Shown here: positions 43,927 through 54,441 of the stretch, in pieces
How positions within the stretch are numbered: position 1 is the first letter of the stretch
Layout of the letters: each line of letters starts with the position of its first letter
NCBI RefSeq assembly: GCF_021129195.1
Contig: NZ_JAJOHW010000053.1
Location: 1-64,000, forward strand
Length of the DNA stretch: 64,000 nt
Direction: 5' to 3'
DNA from: Chromobacterium aquaticum
GTDB taxonomy: Bacteria; Pseudomonadota; Gammaproteobacteria; Burkholderiales; Chromobacteriaceae
Notes under the pieces: model-generated
Told to the model about the DNA's origin: nothing
The model's input: only the letters and a program-made list of their open reading frames with translations
Databases searched by the model: none
Translations under genes and position numbers: made by a program

Positions 43927-45218
43927 CAGCCCTGCTCCACGCCCAGCGCCCGCAGCAGGCCGCGCGCCTTGTGGCGGGTTTCCTGCAGTTCACGTTCGGG
44001 ATCGGAGTCGGCGACGATGCCGCCGCCGGCACGGAAGCGCAGCTTGCTTCCCTCTTGCATGAAGCTGCGGATCAAGATGTTGAAGTCCATGGTGCCGTCG
44101 CGGTTCAAATAGCCCAGGCTGCCGGTGTAGGCGCGGCGCGCGCTGTTTTCCAGCTCGCGGATGATCTGCATGGTGCGCACCTTGGGACAGCCGGTGATGG
44201 TGCCGCCGGGGAACAGCGCGCGCAGCACATCCGCAGGCGTCACATCGTCGCGCAGCTGGCCGCGGACATTGGATTCGATGTGATGGACATAGGCGTAGCT
44301 GGCCACCGCCATCAGTTCGTTGACCTCCACCGTGCCCGGCCGGCTGATGCGGCCCAGATCATTGCGCTCCAGGTCGATCAGCATCACGTGCTCGGCGCGT
44401 TCCTTGATGCTGCTGATCAAGCGCTTCTTCAATGCCGCGTCCTCGACCGTGTCCTGTGAACGCGGATGAGTGCCGGCGATAGGCCGCGTCTCCGCCCAGC
44501 CGTCGCGCACCCGCACCAGCCGCTCCGGCGAGGAACTGACGATCTGCGCATCGCCAAAATCCGCCAGCGCCGAGAACGGCGCCGGATTGGCGCGGCGCAG
44601 AGCGGCGAACAGATCCGGCGCGCTCAGCCCCTCGCCCAGTTCGGCACGCCAGCCACGCGATATATTCACCTGGAACACATCGCCTTCGTAGATATAGCGC
44701 TTGAGGCGGAGCACCGCGTCGGTATACCACTGCGGCGGATCTTCCTCCAGCGCGGCCAAGACCACCGGCTTGGGCTGGAAGCCGGGCTGTTCGGTCACTC
44801 GCTGCTCGAGCGCGTGCCAGTCCTCGGCGGTTTCGCCTACCAGCCAGGCCGCCTGCTTGGCTCTATCCACCAGCACCGCGGCCGGCGTGCGCGCCCATAC
44901 CGCCAGCGGGAAGCTGTCGTCCAGCGCGGCCGGCACTTGCGGCTCGAACTCGGACAACAGATCGTAAGCCAGATAAGCGAACCAGCCGCCGACGAAAGGC
45001 AGGCCGTGCGGATTGGACACCGCCTGCGGCTGGAATGCGCGTAGCTGGGCCAGGAAGTCCTGTCCCTCGCCCGCCATGAACACGCGCCGCTCGCGCTGCA
45101 TCAGCAGCAGGTCCCAGCCGCTGTCGCCGGATGACTGCATCAGGTAGGGGAAATGCTCGCGATCCGCCGCGTGCAATGCCAACAGATCGGGGATGAAATC
45201 GAGTTTCTGGGTGAACAT
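43926..45218 (-). CDS. pabB: Aminodeoxychorismate synthase component I with TrpE-like PIAGT motif
   Basis: A 430-residue chorismate-utilising enzyme that with PabA makes aminodeoxychorismate. The chorismate-binding domain motifs (IYEGDVFQVNISR, SSSPERLVRV, ALFPGGTITGCPKV and FRAGGGIVADSDP) are intact. The active-site sequence is RPIAGTHPR, with Ala where most PabB have the nucleophilic Lys (PIKGT); PIAGT is the usual TrpE form. The coupling to pabC supports PabB. TrpE activity remains possible. Confidence 0.85.
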   Translation of the reverse strand: MFTQKLDFIPDLLALHAADREHFPYLMQSSGDSGWDLLLMQRERRVFMAGEGQDFLAQLRAFQPQAVSNPHGLPFVGGWFAYLAYDLLSEFEPQVPAALDDSFPLAVWARTPAAVLVDRAKQAAWLVGETAEDWHALEQRVTEQPGFQPKPVVLAALEEDPPQWYTDAVLRLKRYIYEGDVFQVNISRGWRAELGEGLSAPDLFAALRRANPAPFSALADFGDAQIVSSSPERLVRVRDGWAETRPIAGTHPRSQDTVEDAALKKRLISSIKERAEHVMLIDLERNDLGRISRPGTVEVNELMAVASYAYVHHIESNVRGQLRDDVTPADVLRALFPGGTITGCPKVRTMQIIRELENSARRAYTGSLGYLNRDGTMDFNILIRSFMQEGSKLRFRAGGGIVADSDPERELQETRHKARGLLRALGVEQG

Positions 45219-45373
45219 CTATGATCCTGGGCCGGCAAGGCCCGGCGCTGATTCTGAATTGATAATATTTTTTGCCGCGAAAGCCAAGCCCTGCGCCATG
45301 CTCGCGGCCGACCTTGAGAAGCGGTTCAAAGCCTTGTCGGCGAGAAGATGAAAGACTCCAGGCGACAATAAAG

Positions 45374-45402
45374 AAAAACCGCTGCGAGTGTAACGCAGCG
45401 GT
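45374..45402 (-). terminator. Terminator of fabF
   Basis: A perfect 9-bp stem ACCGCTGCG/CGCAGCGGT with a 7-nt loop is followed on the minus strand by a T5 run, about 29 bases after the fabF stop. Confidence 0.85.
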
Positions 45403-45430
45403 CTTGGCTGTCAATCGCCGGCTACGACGA

Positions 45431-46672
45431 TCAAACGCGCTTGAACACCAGGGTGCCGTTGGTGCCGCCGAAGCCGAAGGAGTTGGAAATACCCACCTCG
45501 ATCTTCATGTCGCGCGCGGTATTGGCCACGTAGTCCAGATCGCAGCCAGCCTCCACATCCTGCTCCTGCAGGTTGATGGTGGGCGGCGAAACCTGATTGT
45601 GCACCGCCAGGATGGTGTAGATCGCTTCCACGCCGCCGGCGCCGCCCAACAAGTGGCCGGTCATCGACTTGGTGGAGTTGACCACCAGTTTCTTGGCATG
45701 GTCGCCAAACGCCAGTTTGATCGCCGTGGTCTCGTTGGCGTCGCCCAGCGGCGTCGACGTGCCGTGCGCGTTCACATACTGCACCTGGTCGGCGTTGATG
45801 CCGGCGTCGCGCAGCGCATTGGCCACGCCGCGCGCCGGACCCTCGGCGCTGGGCGCCGTGATGTGGTGAGCGTCCGAGCTCATGCCGAAGCCGATCAGCT
45901 CGGCGTAGATTTTCGCGCCGCGTTTGACCGCGTGCTCATAATCCTCCAGCACCAGCACGCCGGCGCCCTCGCCCATCACGAAGCCGTCGCGGCCCTTGTC
46001 CCAAGGACGCGAGGCCGTGGCCGGATCGTCATTGCGGGTGGACAGCGCCTTCATCGCGGCGAAGCCGCCTATGCCCAAGCGCGAAACCGCGCCTTCGGAA
46101 CCGCCGGCCACCATCACATCGGCGTCGCCGTACTGAATCATCCGCGCAGCGTCACCGATGCAGTGCGCGCCGGTGGTGCAGGCGGACACGATGCCATAGG
46201 TCGGACCCTGATAGCCTTTCAGGATGGATACCTGGCCGGCAATCAGATTGATCAGCGAACCCGGAATGAAGAAGGGGCCGATCTTGCGCGGGCCGCCCTC
46301 CATCAGCGCCACGCCGGTGTCCTCGATCAGCGGCAAGCCGCCGATGCCGGAACCGATGTTGACGCCGACGCGGGTCTTGTCCAGGCCCGGAATATCATCC
46401 AGCCCAGCGTCCGCCACCGCCTGCAAGGCCGCGGCGATGCCGTAATGGATGAACAGGTCGTTGCGGCGGGCTTCCTTCGGCGAGATATAGTCGCTGATCT
46501 CGAAGCCCTTCACTTCGCCTGCGATCTGGCAAGCCATGTCGCTGGCGTCGAAACGGGTAATCTTGGTGATGCCGCTATTGCCGGCCAGCAAATTGGCCCA
46601 GCCGGTGGCGACATCATTGCCGACCGGGGACACATGACCCAGGCCGGTTACTACAACTCTGCGTTTTGACAC
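45431..46672 (-). CDS. fabF: Beta-ketoacyl-ACP synthase II
   Basis: A 413-residue condensing enzyme elongating acyl-ACP with malonyl-ACP. The catalytic Cys is in [12 protein letters not shown], and the two active-site His in HGTSTPLGD and TGHLLGGAG. Last gene of the fatty-acid cluster. A 16-bp sequence at its 3' end (CGACGATCAAACGCGC) recurs 77 bp before its start. Confidence 0.96.
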   Translation of the reverse strand: MSKRRVVVTGLGHVSPVGNDVATGWANLLAGNSGITKITRFDASDMACQIAGEVKGFEISDYISPKEARRNDLFIHYGIAAALQAVADAGLDDIPGLDKTRVGVNIGSGIGGLPLIEDTGVALMEGGPRKIGPFFIPGSLINLIAGQVSILKGYQGPTYGIVSACTTGAHCIGDAARMIQYGDADVMVAGGSEGAVSRLGIGGFAAMKALSTRNDDPATASRPWDKGRDGFVMGEGAGVLVLEDYEHAVKRGAKIYAELIGFGMSSDAHHITAPSAEGPARGVANALRDAGINADQVQYVNAHGTSTPLGDANETTAIKLAFGDHAKKLVVNSTKSMTGHLLGGAGGVEAIYTILAVHNQVSPPTINLQEQDVEAGCDLDYVANTARDMKIEVGISNSFGFGGTNGTLVFKRV

Positions 46673-46755
46673 GAAGAATCTCCGTGAGAGATGGGAGGGC
46701 AGTCTCCCGAGAGACCACCCGCGCGCCGCGATGCGCTGGCTCTTAGACCGACGAT

Positions 46756-46769
46756 CAAACGCGCGTTTG
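46756..46769. promoter_or_regulatory. 14-bp perfect palindrome before fabF
   Basis: CAAACGCGCGTTTG lies in the 180-bp leader between acpP and fabF. It could be a TetR-type operator, but no binding protein is known. Confidence 0.35.
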
Positions 46770-46786
46770 GCATCCTCTTGGCAAAA

Positions 46787-46826
46787 GACCTCTGCAAAGA
46801 GACCAGAACGGCTCCGGGCAGAGGTC
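46787..46826 (-). other. Leader hairpin between acpP and fabF
   Basis: A 9-bp perfect stem GACCTCTGC/GCAGAGGTC with a 22-nt loop sits in the acpP-fabF spacer on the transcribed strand. It may act as an RNA processing or attenuation signal; there is no T tract. Confidence 0.4.
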
Positions 46827-46852
46827 CTAATACCCCCTCGAAAGGGAAGGAA

Positions 46853-47092
46853 TTACTTTTTCAGATGAACGCTGACGTAGTCAACGGCCTGCTGAACGGT
46901 GGTGATCTTCTCGGCTTCTTCATCCGGAATTTCGCACTCGAACTCTTCTTCCAGAGCCATTACCAGCTCAACGGTGTCGAGGGAGTCGGCGCCCAGATCG
47001 TCCACGAAGGAAGACTCGATTTTGACTTCGGCTTCGTTCACGCCCAGTTGTTCGGCAACGATCTTCTTAACGCGCGCTTCGATGTTTTCCAT
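46853..47092 (-). CDS. acpP: Acyl carrier protein
   Basis: A 79-residue carrier with the phosphopantetheine site Ser37 in [11 protein letters not shown]. Acidic and full length. It lies between fabG and fabF. Confidence 0.97.
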   Translation of the reverse strand: MENIEARVKKIVAEQLGVNEAEVKIESSFVDDLGADSLDTVELVMALEEEFECEIPDEEAEKITTVQQAVDYVSVHLKK

Positions 47093-47146
47093 TTGTTTAA
47101 ACCCATGACCTTTCTGATTCGGGATAACAAAACCCCGGTATTCTAC

Positions 47147-47190
47147 AAAAAAAAATTAGAGCAGCCTACCTAAATCTCCAGGAGGGCTGC
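47147..47190 (-). terminator. Weak terminator-like element before acpP
   Basis: A GCAGCC/GGCTGC stem encloses a smaller CTCC/GGAG hairpin; T9 follows after 5 nt on the minus strand, between fabG and acpP. It may attenuate read-through and leave acpP on its own promoter. Confidence 0.4.
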
Positions 47191-47198
47191 AAGCCTGT

Positions 47199-47936
47199 TT
47201 ACGGCATCAACATGCCGCCGTTGACGTGCAGCGTCTGGCCAGTGATGTAGCCAGCGCGATCCGACGCCAAAAACGCGGTGGCGTCGGCGATATCCTTGGC
47301 ATCACCCAGGCGCCCCAGGGCGATCTGCTCCACCAGCGCCGCGCGTTGCGCTTCCGGCAGCGCGCGGGTCATATCGGTGTCGATAAAGCCCGGCGCCACG
47401 CAGTTGACGGTGATGTTGCGGCTGCCCACTTCGCGCGCCATCGACTTGGTGAAGCCGATGATGCCGGCCTTGGCGGCCGAGTAGTTGGTCTGGCCCGGGT
47501 TGCCGGACACGCCCACCACCGAGGCGATATTGATGATGCGGCCGAAACGCGCCTTCATCATGCCGCGCAGCACGGCCTTGGAGGTCTTGAACACCGACTT
47601 CAGATTGGTGTCCATGATGTCGTCCCAGTCCTCGTCCTTCATCCGCATCAGCAGACCGTCGCGGGTGATGCCGGCATTATTGACCAGCACCGCGATCGCG
47701 CCGAATTCTTTCTCGATCGATTCAACCAGCGCCTCGATCGCGCCAGCCTCGGTCACGTTCAGCACCCGGCCGGCGCCGCCGTGGGCGGACAAGCGTTCAT
47801 GGATGCCGGCCGCGCCGGCCTCGCTGGTGGCGGTGCCGATGACGATGGCGCCTTCGGCCGCCAGCGCCGCCGCGATCGCCGCGCCGATGCCGCGCGACGC
47901 GCCGGTGACCAGGGCCACTTTGCCTTGCAGGCTCAT
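47199..47936 (-). CDS. fabG: 3-oxoacyl-ACP reductase
   Basis: A 245-residue NADPH-dependent SDR that reduces beta-ketoacyl-ACP. The cofactor loop TGASRGIGAAI, NNAGITRD, NIASVVG and YSAAKAG are present. It sits between fabD and acpP in the standard order. Confidence 0.96.
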   Translation of the reverse strand: MSLQGKVALVTGASRGIGAAIAAALAAEGAIVIGTATSEAGAAGIHERLSAHGGAGRVLNVTEAGAIEALVESIEKEFGAIAVLVNNAGITRDGLLMRMKDEDWDDIMDTNLKSVFKTSKAVLRGMMKARFGRIINIASVVGVSGNPGQTNYSAAKAGIIGFTKSMAREVGSRNITVNCVAPGFIDTDMTRALPEAQRAALVEQIALGRLGDAKDIADATAFLASDRAGYITGQTLHVNGGMLMP

Positions 47937-47988
47937 TGCTGTCTCCTTGCCTTTATCGCGGCCGCGCCATGGCGCAACCGCATTGTAT

Positions 47989-48918
47989 TCAGTTCAGTTC
48001 GCCGCGGGCGGCTTCCAGCGCCGCCACATCGGTCAGCGCCAGGCACTTGACGTTGCCGTCTATGCGCTTGGCCAAGCCGGCCAGCACTCTGCCCGGTCCG
48101 CACTCCGCCATCTGCGTCACGCCGTCGGCGGCCAGCTTCTGGATGGTTTCGGTCCAGCGCACCGGCATGTACAGCTGACGGGTCAAGGCGTCGCGGATTT
48201 GCGCCGGTTCGCCGTAGCTGGCGACGTCGGCATTATGCAACACCGGGATGGCCGGCGCGCCGATATGCACTTGCTCCAGCGCCGCCGCCAGCTTCTCAGC
48301 CGCCGGACGCATCAGCGAACAGTGCGAGGGCACCGACACAGGCAAGGGCAGCGCGCGCTTGGCGCCGCGGGCCTTGCATTGCTCCATCGCCCGTTCCACC
48401 GCGCCTTTATGACCGGCGATCACCACCTGGCCCGGCGAGTTGAAATTGACGGCTTCCACCACTTCGCCCTGAGCCGCTTCCGCGCAGGCGGCGCGGATAT
48501 CGTCATCGGACAGATTCAGAATGGCCGCCATCGCGCCGATGCCTGCCGGCACCGCGGCTTGCATCGCTTCCGCGCGCAAGCGCACCAGCTTGACCGCTTC
48601 CGCGAACGGCAGCGCCGCCGCGGCGACCAAGGCGGTATATTCGCCCAGGCTATGGCCGGCCACCAGCGAAGGCTGACGACCGTTCAGTTCCTGCCAGGCC
48701 AGATAAGTGGCATAGCCGGCGGCCAGCATGATGGGCTGGGTATTGACGGTGGCGTTGATCTCGTCGGCCGAGTCCGCCTGCAGCATCGCCCACAGGTCGA
48801 CGCTCAGGGCGTCCGATGCTTCGTCAAAAGTGTGTTTCACCACGGGCAGATCGGCGAAGCCGTCCATCATTTTCAAGCTTTGCGAGCCTTGGCCCGGGAA
48901 CAGAAAAGCAAACGACAT
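47989..48918 (-). CDS. fabD: Malonyl-CoA:ACP transacylase
   Basis: A 309-residue acyltransferase that loads malonyl groups onto ACP. FLFPGQGSQ at the N-terminus and the nucleophile motif GHSLGEYTALVA are present, with the catalytic His in VPSHCSLM. The standard neighbour of fabH and fabG. Confidence 0.95.
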   Translation of the reverse strand: MSFAFLFPGQGSQSLKMMDGFADLPVVKHTFDEASDALSVDLWAMLQADSADEINATVNTQPIMLAAGYATYLAWQELNGRQPSLVAGHSLGEYTALVAAAALPFAEAVKLVRLRAEAMQAAVPAGIGAMAAILNLSDDDIRAACAEAAQGEVVEAVNFNSPGQVVIAGHKGAVERAMEQCKARGAKRALPLPVSVPSHCSLMRPAAEKLAAALEQVHIGAPAIPVLHNADVASYGEPAQIRDALTRQLYMPVRWTETIQKLAADGVTQMAECGPGRVLAGLAKRIDGNVKCLALTDVAALEAARGELN

Positions 48919-49045
48919 AGTCGACTCCTGAGAATTCGACGCAAGAATGACGCAAATCGGCGGCCTCTGCCAAGCCTAGCGATCAAATATCGCCTTGGCT
49001 AGTGACCCCACGGTCAGCCGTCCGCCGCTTGCGCCGGATAAGGGA

Positions 49046-50005
49046 TCAGATCTTCAACAGCACCGCGCCCCAGGCGAAACCGCCGCCAATTCCTTCCAGC
49101 AGGACAGTCTGGCCACGGCGAATGCGTCCGTCGCGCAGCGCGCAGTCCAGCGCTAGCGGAATGGACGCAGCCGAGGTGTTGCCCTGTTGCGGCAATGTGA
49201 CGATCACGCGCTCCATCGGCAGCCCCAAATGCTTGGCGGTGGATTCGATGATGCGCAGATTGGCCTGATGCGGCACCAGCCAGTCCACTTCGCTCTTGTC
49301 GACGCCGGCTTCGGCCAGGGTCTTGGCGGCGATGTCGGACAGGGCCTTGACCGCGAATTTGAATACCGCCGGGCCGTCCATGTGCAGATAGGGCATGCCC
49401 TGGATCTTGCCGCCGGAAATCTGGGCCGGGGTATTGAGGATGTCTTTGTAGCGGCCATCCGCCGCCAGCTTGGCGTGCAGAATGCCGGGCTCGTCGGAAT
49501 CGCCCAGGATCACCGCGCCGGCGCCGTCGCCGAACAGCACGCAGGTGCGCCGGTCGTCCCAATCCAGCACCCGGGACATGATTTCCGCGCCCACGACCAA
49601 GGCGCGGCGGGCCATGCCGCTCTTGATATAGTTGTTGGCGGTCACCAGCGCGAACATGAAGCCGGCGCATACCGCCTGCACGTCGAAAGCCGGACAGCCG
49701 GGAATACCCAGCTTTTCCTGCAGCAAACAGGCGGTGCTGGGGAAAACCATGTCGGGCGTGGTGGTGGCCACGATGATCAGATCGATCTCGTGCTTGTCGA
49801 TGCCCGCGCTCTGGATCGCGGCTTCCGCCGCCTTGAGCGCGAGATCGCTGGTTTTGTGTTCATCTGCGGCAATATGGCGCGCGTGGATGCCGGTGCGCGA
49901 GACTATCCACTCGTCGCTGGTATCCACGCGTTCGGCCAATTGCGCATTGGTGAGCACCTGCTCGGGCAGAAAACTGCCGGTGCCTAGAATGCGGGAATAG
50001 CCCAT
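49046..50005 (-). CDS. fabH: Beta-ketoacyl-ACP synthase III
   Basis: A 319-residue initiating condensing enzyme. Catalytic Cys113 ([11 protein letters not shown]), His in PHQANLRI and Asn in a [11 protein letters not shown] context are present. It follows plsX by 5 bp. Confidence 0.95.
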   Translation of the reverse strand: MGYSRILGTGSFLPEQVLTNAQLAERVDTSDEWIVSRTGIHARHIAADEHKTSDLALKAAEAAIQSAGIDKHEIDLIIVATTTPDMVFPSTACLLQEKLGIPGCPAFDVQAVCAGFMFALVTANNYIKSGMARRALVVGAEIMSRVLDWDDRRTCVLFGDGAGAVILGDSDEPGILHAKLAADGRYKDILNTPAQISGGKIQGMPYLHMDGPAVFKFAVKALSDIAAKTLAEAGVDKSEVDWLVPHQANLRIIESTAKHLGLPMERVIVTLPQQGNTSAASIPLALDCALRDGRIRRGQTVLLEGIGGGFAWGAVLLKI

Positions 50006-50010
50006 GGTTG

Positions 50011-51048
50011 TCAGTTCGCTTCCGCCTCGGACTGCTTGAGATTATTTAATTGGTGCGCAATCCGGTCGGCGATGTGACCAATCACGTCGGAGCCGGCTTC
50101 CTCGCAAGCCTGTTCCAGCGCGTAACGGAATCCTGTGACATCGGTCCCGCCGTGGCTTTTCACCACGATGCCGCGCAGCCCCAGCAAGCTGGCGCCGTTA
50201 TAGCGGCGAGGATCGATGCGCTTCTTGAACAGTTTCAACACCGGCAGCGCGGCCAGCGCGCACAAGCGCGTCCACCAGCTGCGGCCGAACTCTTCTCGCA
50301 GGAATACGGCAAACATGTGAGCCAGCCCCTCAGCTGTCTTCAATGCCACGTTGCCGGTAAAACCGTCGCAGACCACCACGTCCACCGTGCCCTTGCAGAT
50401 GTCGTCGCCCTCCACGTTGCCGTGGAAATTGAGCTCGGACTGGCGCAGCAGTTCGGCAGTCTTCTTGATATTGTCGTTGCCCTTGATGTCTTCCGAGCCG
50501 ATGTTCAGCAGGCCGACGCGGGGAGAGGCGTTGCCGCTGAGGCACACCACCAGTTCGGACCCCATGATGCCGAACTGCAACAGTTGTTCCGGGGTGCAAT
50601 CGACGTTGGCGCCCAAATCGAGCACGCAAGATGAGCCCTTGACGGTGGGCAGCATTTTGGCGATGGCGGGACGGTCGATGCCGGGAATGGTCTTGAGCAC
50701 GAAACGCGCGGTCGCCATCAGCGCGCCGGTGTTGCCGGCGGACACGGCGGCCTGGGCCTCGCCTTCCTTGACCAGATTGATGGCCACCCGCATCGACGAA
50801 TCTTTCTTGTTCTTCAAGGCGAGCTGAGGCGCCTCATCCATGCCCACCACCTGAGTGGCATGCTGGATGCGGATGCGTTCACGCGCGACGCCTTGATGCG
50901 CGGCCAGTTCCGCCTCTAGGGCTGGCTGGTCGCCAACAAGAATCAAACGGGTGTCGGGATGGTTTTGCAGGAATTGGATCGATGCAGGGACGGTAACCTT
51001 GAGGCCAACGTCACCGCCCATTGCATCAACCGCGACGGTGATAGTCAT
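50011..51048 (-). CDS. plsX: Phosphate acyltransferase PlsX
   Basis: A 345-residue enzyme that makes acyl-phosphate from acyl-ACP for phospholipid synthesis. The N-terminal VAVDAMGGD and the [13 protein letters not shown] and GNDNIKKT regions mark the family. The ATG at 51048 is taken; the TTG codon just before is unnecessary. Follows rpmF as in most bacteria. Confidence 0.95.
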   Translation of the reverse strand: MTITVAVDAMGGDVGLKVTVPASIQFLQNHPDTRLILVGDQPALEAELAAHQGVARERIRIQHATQVVGMDEAPQLALKNKKDSSMRVAINLVKEGEAQAAVSAGNTGALMATARFVLKTIPGIDRPAIAKMLPTVKGSSCVLDLGANVDCTPEQLLQFGIMGSELVVCLSGNASPRVGLLNIGSEDIKGNDNIKKTAELLRQSELNFHGNVEGDDICKGTVDVVVCDGFTGNVALKTAEGLAHMFAVFLREEFGRSWWTRLCALAALPVLKLFKKRIDPRRYNGASLLGLRGIVVKSHGGTDVTGFRYALEQACEEAGSDVIGHIADRIAHQLNNLKQSEAEAN

Positions 51049-51105
51049 CAACGAGTGCGGTAATAGTGCTGCCTAATCAGTGGGGAAAGTAGGAAGACGG
51101 GGAGA

Positions 51106-51285
51106 TTACTCGCCCTTGGTCTTCACAACTTTGCGGCCGCGGTAGAAACCGTTCGGGCTGATGTGGTGACGCAGATGCGCTTCGCCGGTGCTGGCTTCTA
51201 CTGCCAGGGCCGGAGCGGTCAGAAAATCGTGTGCACGATGCATGCCGCGCTTGGACGGGGACTTTTTGTTCTGTTGAACAGCCAT
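51106..51285 (-). CDS. rpmF: 50S ribosomal protein L32
   Basis: A 59-residue basic ribosomal protein beginning [20 protein letters not shown], with a GFYRGRKV C-terminus. It has TTAGGAGTCGACC before the start. It lies between the yceD and plsX genes, the conserved order. Confidence 0.96.
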
Positions 51286-51331
51286 GGTCGACTCCTAAGA
51301 AATTCAAGTAGATTCGGTTCGAATCCGGGTT

Positions 51332-51835
51332 TTACTCGGACTTGGGTCTCTTAAGCGCCGCCAGCACCGCAAACGGATTGGGCTTGTCAGCCTTGGCGAG
51401 CGAGAGAGTTTCCCTGCCGCAGTCGTCGTGTTTCGGCGAAAGCGGCAAGCCCATAATGATTTCGTCTTCGATCAGCGCCGTCAGGTTCAATTCCGGTTCG
51501 GCGATGACCGCGTCCAGCTCCTCGTCCTGCTCGCAAGCCTCTTCCAGCTTGTCGGGGTCGGTAAACAAAGTGATCACCGAATCGGTGTCCAGGCTGTACG
51601 GCATGCTATCCATGCAGCGCTGGCAGGTCACTTTGAGTTCCGCCGACAAATGAAGACGCAGCGACAAACGCTTCAAGCTGTCGCGAAAACCATCCAGGGT
51701 GTATTCCACATCCCCGGAGGTGTCGGACAGATCGCTGTGCACACGCTCATCCAGCTCGCCAACCGGCAGTTTGCCGGCCTGCGAACGCCCTTCCCGGGCG
51801 AACTTGAGCGGATCGATCAAAATCGGTTTAGACAT
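51332..51835 (-). CDS. DUF177/YceD family protein
   Basis: A 167-residue YceD-family protein, linked to ribosome or 23S rRNA maturation in other organisms. The CQRCMDS knuckle near residue 71 and an acidic C-terminal half are visible. The start is the ATG giving MSKPILIDP; an upstream in-frame extension is rejected. First gene of the rpmF-plsX-fab cluster, divergent from maf. Confidence 0.9.
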   Translation of the reverse strand: MSKPILIDPLKFAREGRSQAGKLPVGELDERVHSDLSDTSGDVEYTLDGFRDSLKRLSLRLHLSAELKVTCQRCMDSMPYSLDTDSVITLFTDPDKLEEACEQDEELDAVIAEPELNLTALIEDEIIMGLPLSPKHDDCGRETLSLAKADKPNPFAVLAALKRPKSE

Positions 51836-51942
51836 AAACCTCGCATGGTACAATCCATTCCCCTGATTTGTCAAAAGAAACAAGGGGCCCTCCGCGCGCG
51901 CCGCCAGGCCGCCCCGGCTCCGCAACAAGCGACGTCCACATC

Positions 51943-52524
51943 ATGCAGATCGTACTGGCCTCCACCTCCCGCTACCGCCAAGAAATCATCGCCCGTCTGG
52001 GCCTGCCCTTCCACGCCGAACCGCCGGTGTGCGATGAAACCCCGCTGCCGGGCGAAACCGCGCTGGAAACCGCGGTGCGCCTGGCGCGCACCAAGGCGCA
52101 ATCGCTGGCGGACAAGCATCCGCAAGCGCTGATCATAGGCTCAGATCAAGTGGCATTGCTTGACGGGCAGCAGATCGGCAAGCCAGGATCGTTTGAAAAC
52201 GGCGTCAAGATGCTGCAATGGATGAGCGGCCGCACCGTGGTGTTCCACTCGGCGCTGGCCTTGTACAACAGCGCCGAGCGCCGGCTGCAGGAGGCGGTGG
52301 GCATCACCCGCGTCACCCTGCGTCCATTGAGCGAAGCGCAAATTCGCAATTATCTGGAACGCGAGCCGGACGCGCTGCACTGTGCCGGCAGCGCCAAAAG
52401 CGAGGGCCTGGGCGGCGCGCTGCTGGAGCGCGTGGAGTCCGACGATCCCAATGCGCTGATCGGCGTGCCCTTGTTCAAACTGATCACGATGCTTGCCAAC
52501 GAAGGCGTGGAGATTTTGCAATGA
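51943..52524 (+). CDS. Maf-family nucleotide pyrophosphatase (YceF-like)
   Basis: A 193-residue nucleoside triphosphate pyrophosphatase; the YceF group acts on 7-methyl-GTP. N-terminal LASTSRYRQ, GSDQVALLDG and CAGSAKSEGLGG match the family. Its stop overlaps the start of the next gene by 4 bases. Confidence 0.92.
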   Translation: MQIVLASTSRYRQEIIARLGLPFHAEPPVCDETPLPGETALETAVRLARTKAQSLADKHPQALIIGSDQVALLDGQQIGKPGSFENGVKMLQWMSGRTVVFHSALALYNSAERRLQEAVGITRVTLRPLSEAQIRNYLEREPDALHCAGSAKSEGLGGALLERVESDDPNALIGVPLFKLITMLANEGVEILQ

Positions 52525-53225
52525 GCGGCACCCTGTTCCTGATTCCCGCCCCGCTGGGCGACGAGTCCATCGCCTGGCTACCCGAGAGCGAGCGCGCCAA
52601 GGTCTTGCATCTCACCCATTTCGTGGTGGAAGCGGAAAAAACCGCGCGCAAACACCTGAAAGCGCTGGGCATCAACACGCCCATTCGTGAACTCGCCATG
52701 AGCACGCTGAACGAGCACACCGCCGCGACCGACGTCGCCGCCCTGCTGCAGCCGCTGCTGGACGGCCATGATCTGGGTCTGATTTCCGAAGCCGGCTGCC
52801 CGGCGGTGGCCGACCCCGGCGCGCAACTGGTGGCACTGGCGCATGAGCGCGGCATCCGGGTGGAACCCTTGATCGGCCCTTCGTCCATTCTGCTGGCGCT
52901 GATGGCCAGCGGCGCCAATGGCCAATGCTTCGCCTTCCATGGCTATCTGCCAGTGGACGCCGCCGACAAGGCCAAAATAGTCAAGGAACTGGAGCTGCGC
53001 TCGCGCCAGCGCAACGAGACCCAAGTCTTCATCGAAACGCCGTACCGCAACAACGCGCTGCTGCAGCAATTGCGCGACACGCTATCCCCGGCCACCCGGC
53101 TGGCGGTGGCCTGCGACCTAACCCTGCCGAGCCAAACCATCGTCAGCCGCCGGGTCAAGGACTGGTCCAAGGACGCGCCGGACCTGCACAAGCGCCCGGC
53201 CATTTTCATCATTCACGCCGCCTGA
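52521..53225 (+). CDS. Tetrapyrrole-methylase-fold SAM methyltransferase (RsmI-like, short)
   Basis: A 234-residue protein with the SAM-MT fold of the TP-methylase/RsmI family. [12 protein letters not shown] at the N-terminus, [16 protein letters not shown] and [18 protein letters not shown] are the family motifs. The fold's usual 280 residues are shortened, and target rRNA is not known. ATGA overlap with maf indicates coupling. Confidence 0.85.
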   Translation: MSGTLFLIPAPLGDESIAWLPESERAKVLHLTHFVVEAEKTARKHLKALGINTPIRELAMSTLNEHTAATDVAALLQPLLDGHDLGLISEAGCPAVADPGAQLVALAHERGIRVEPLIGPSSILLALMASGANGQCFAFHGYLPVDAADKAKIVKELELRSRQRNETQVFIETPYRNNALLQQLRDTLSPATRLAVACDLTLPSQTIVSRRVKDWSKDAPDLHKRPAIFIIHAA

Positions 53226-53232
53226 ACCCACC

Positions 53233-54441
53233 ATGGCCAAGATTCCGCCGCTGATACACTCCCTGCTGGACACCGATCTTTACAAATTCACCATGCTGCA
53301 AGTGGTGCTGCACCAATTCCCGGCCTCGCACGGCGAGTACGAGTTCAAATGCCGCAACCGCCCGGACATGCCGCTGACCCAGTTGAAGAAAGAACTGGAA
53401 GCGCAGCTGGACTGGCTGTGCCAGCTGCACTTCACCCAGGAAGAACTGGCCTACCTGCGCACGCTGCGCTTCATCAAGAGCGACTTCGTCGATTACCTGG
53501 AATTGTTTCACCTGCAGCGGCGCTTCATCACCGTGTCCTGCGAGGACGGAGAACTGGCGATTCGCATCAAGGGCCCGCTGGTGCAGGCGATGTTCTTCGA
53601 GATCTTCGTGCTCGCCATCGTCAACGAATTGTATTTCCGCCGCCTGGATTCGGCTGAAGTCCGCGCCGAGGGTCTGCGCCGGCTGGACGCCAAGATCGCC
53701 GTGCTGGAACGCTTCCGCGACAGCGAGGCCGCGCAGCAGCGCTTTCCCTTGCTGATCGCCGACTTCGGCACCCGCCGCCGCTTCAGCCGGGAATGGCAGC
53801 AACACGTGGTGGAGCGCCTGAACAGCGCGCTACCGGACATCTTCCGCGGCACCAGCAATGTCTACCTGGCCTGGAAGCTGGGCATCACCCCCATTGGCAC
53901 CATGGCTCACGAATTCTTCCAGGCCTTCCAGGCGCTGGGCGTGCGGCTACGCGATTTCCAGAAGGCGGCGCTGGAATCCTGGGTGCAGGAATACCGCGGC
54001 GATCTCGGCATCGCGCTGACCGATGTGGTGGGCATGGATGCCTTTCTGGCCGACTTCGATCTCTATTTCGCCAAGCTGTTCGACGGCCTGCGCCACGACA
54101 GCGGCGATCCCTATCAATGGGGCGAGAAAGCGATCTCGCATTACCGCAAGCTGCGCATCGACCCGGCCACCAAGATGCTGACCTTCAGCGACGGCCTGAG
54201 CGTGGACAGCGCGCTGGACCTGCAGCGCCACTTCAGCCCGCACATCCAGATCAGCTTCGGCATCGGCACCCATTTCACCAACGACATGGGCCTGGAGCCA
54301 CTGCAGATCGTGCTCAAGCTGGTCAGTTGCAACGGCCAGCCGGTGGCCAAGTTGTCCGACAGCCCCGGCAAGACCATGTGCAGCGACGAGACCTTTCTCG
54401 CCTATCTGCGCCAAGTGTTCAAGGTGGCGCTACCGGCCTGA
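53233..54441 (+). CDS. pncB: Nicotinate phosphoribosyltransferase
   Basis: A 402-residue enzyme that makes nicotinate mononucleotide in NAD salvage. N-terminal [33 protein letters not shown] and HDSGDPYQW motifs are present. Its last 12 bases overlap the convergent DUF2520 gene. Confidence 0.96.
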   Translation: MAKIPPLIHSLLDTDLYKFTMLQVVLHQFPASHGEYEFKCRNRPDMPLTQLKKELEAQLDWLCQLHFTQEELAYLRTLRFIKSDFVDYLELFHLQRRFITVSCEDGELAIRIKGPLVQAMFFEIFVLAIVNELYFRRLDSAEVRAEGLRRLDAKIAVLERFRDSEAAQQRFPLLIADFGTRRRFSREWQQHVVERLNSALPDIFRGTSNVYLAWKLGITPIGTMAHEFFQAFQALGVRLRDFQKAALESWVQEYRGDLGIALTDVVGMDAFLADFDLYFAKLFDGLRHDSGDPYQWGEKAISHYRKLRIDPATKMLTFSDGLSVDSALDLQRHFSPHIQISFGIGTHFTNDMGLEPLQIVLKLVSCNGQPVAKLSDSPGKTMCSDETFLAYLRQVFKVALPA

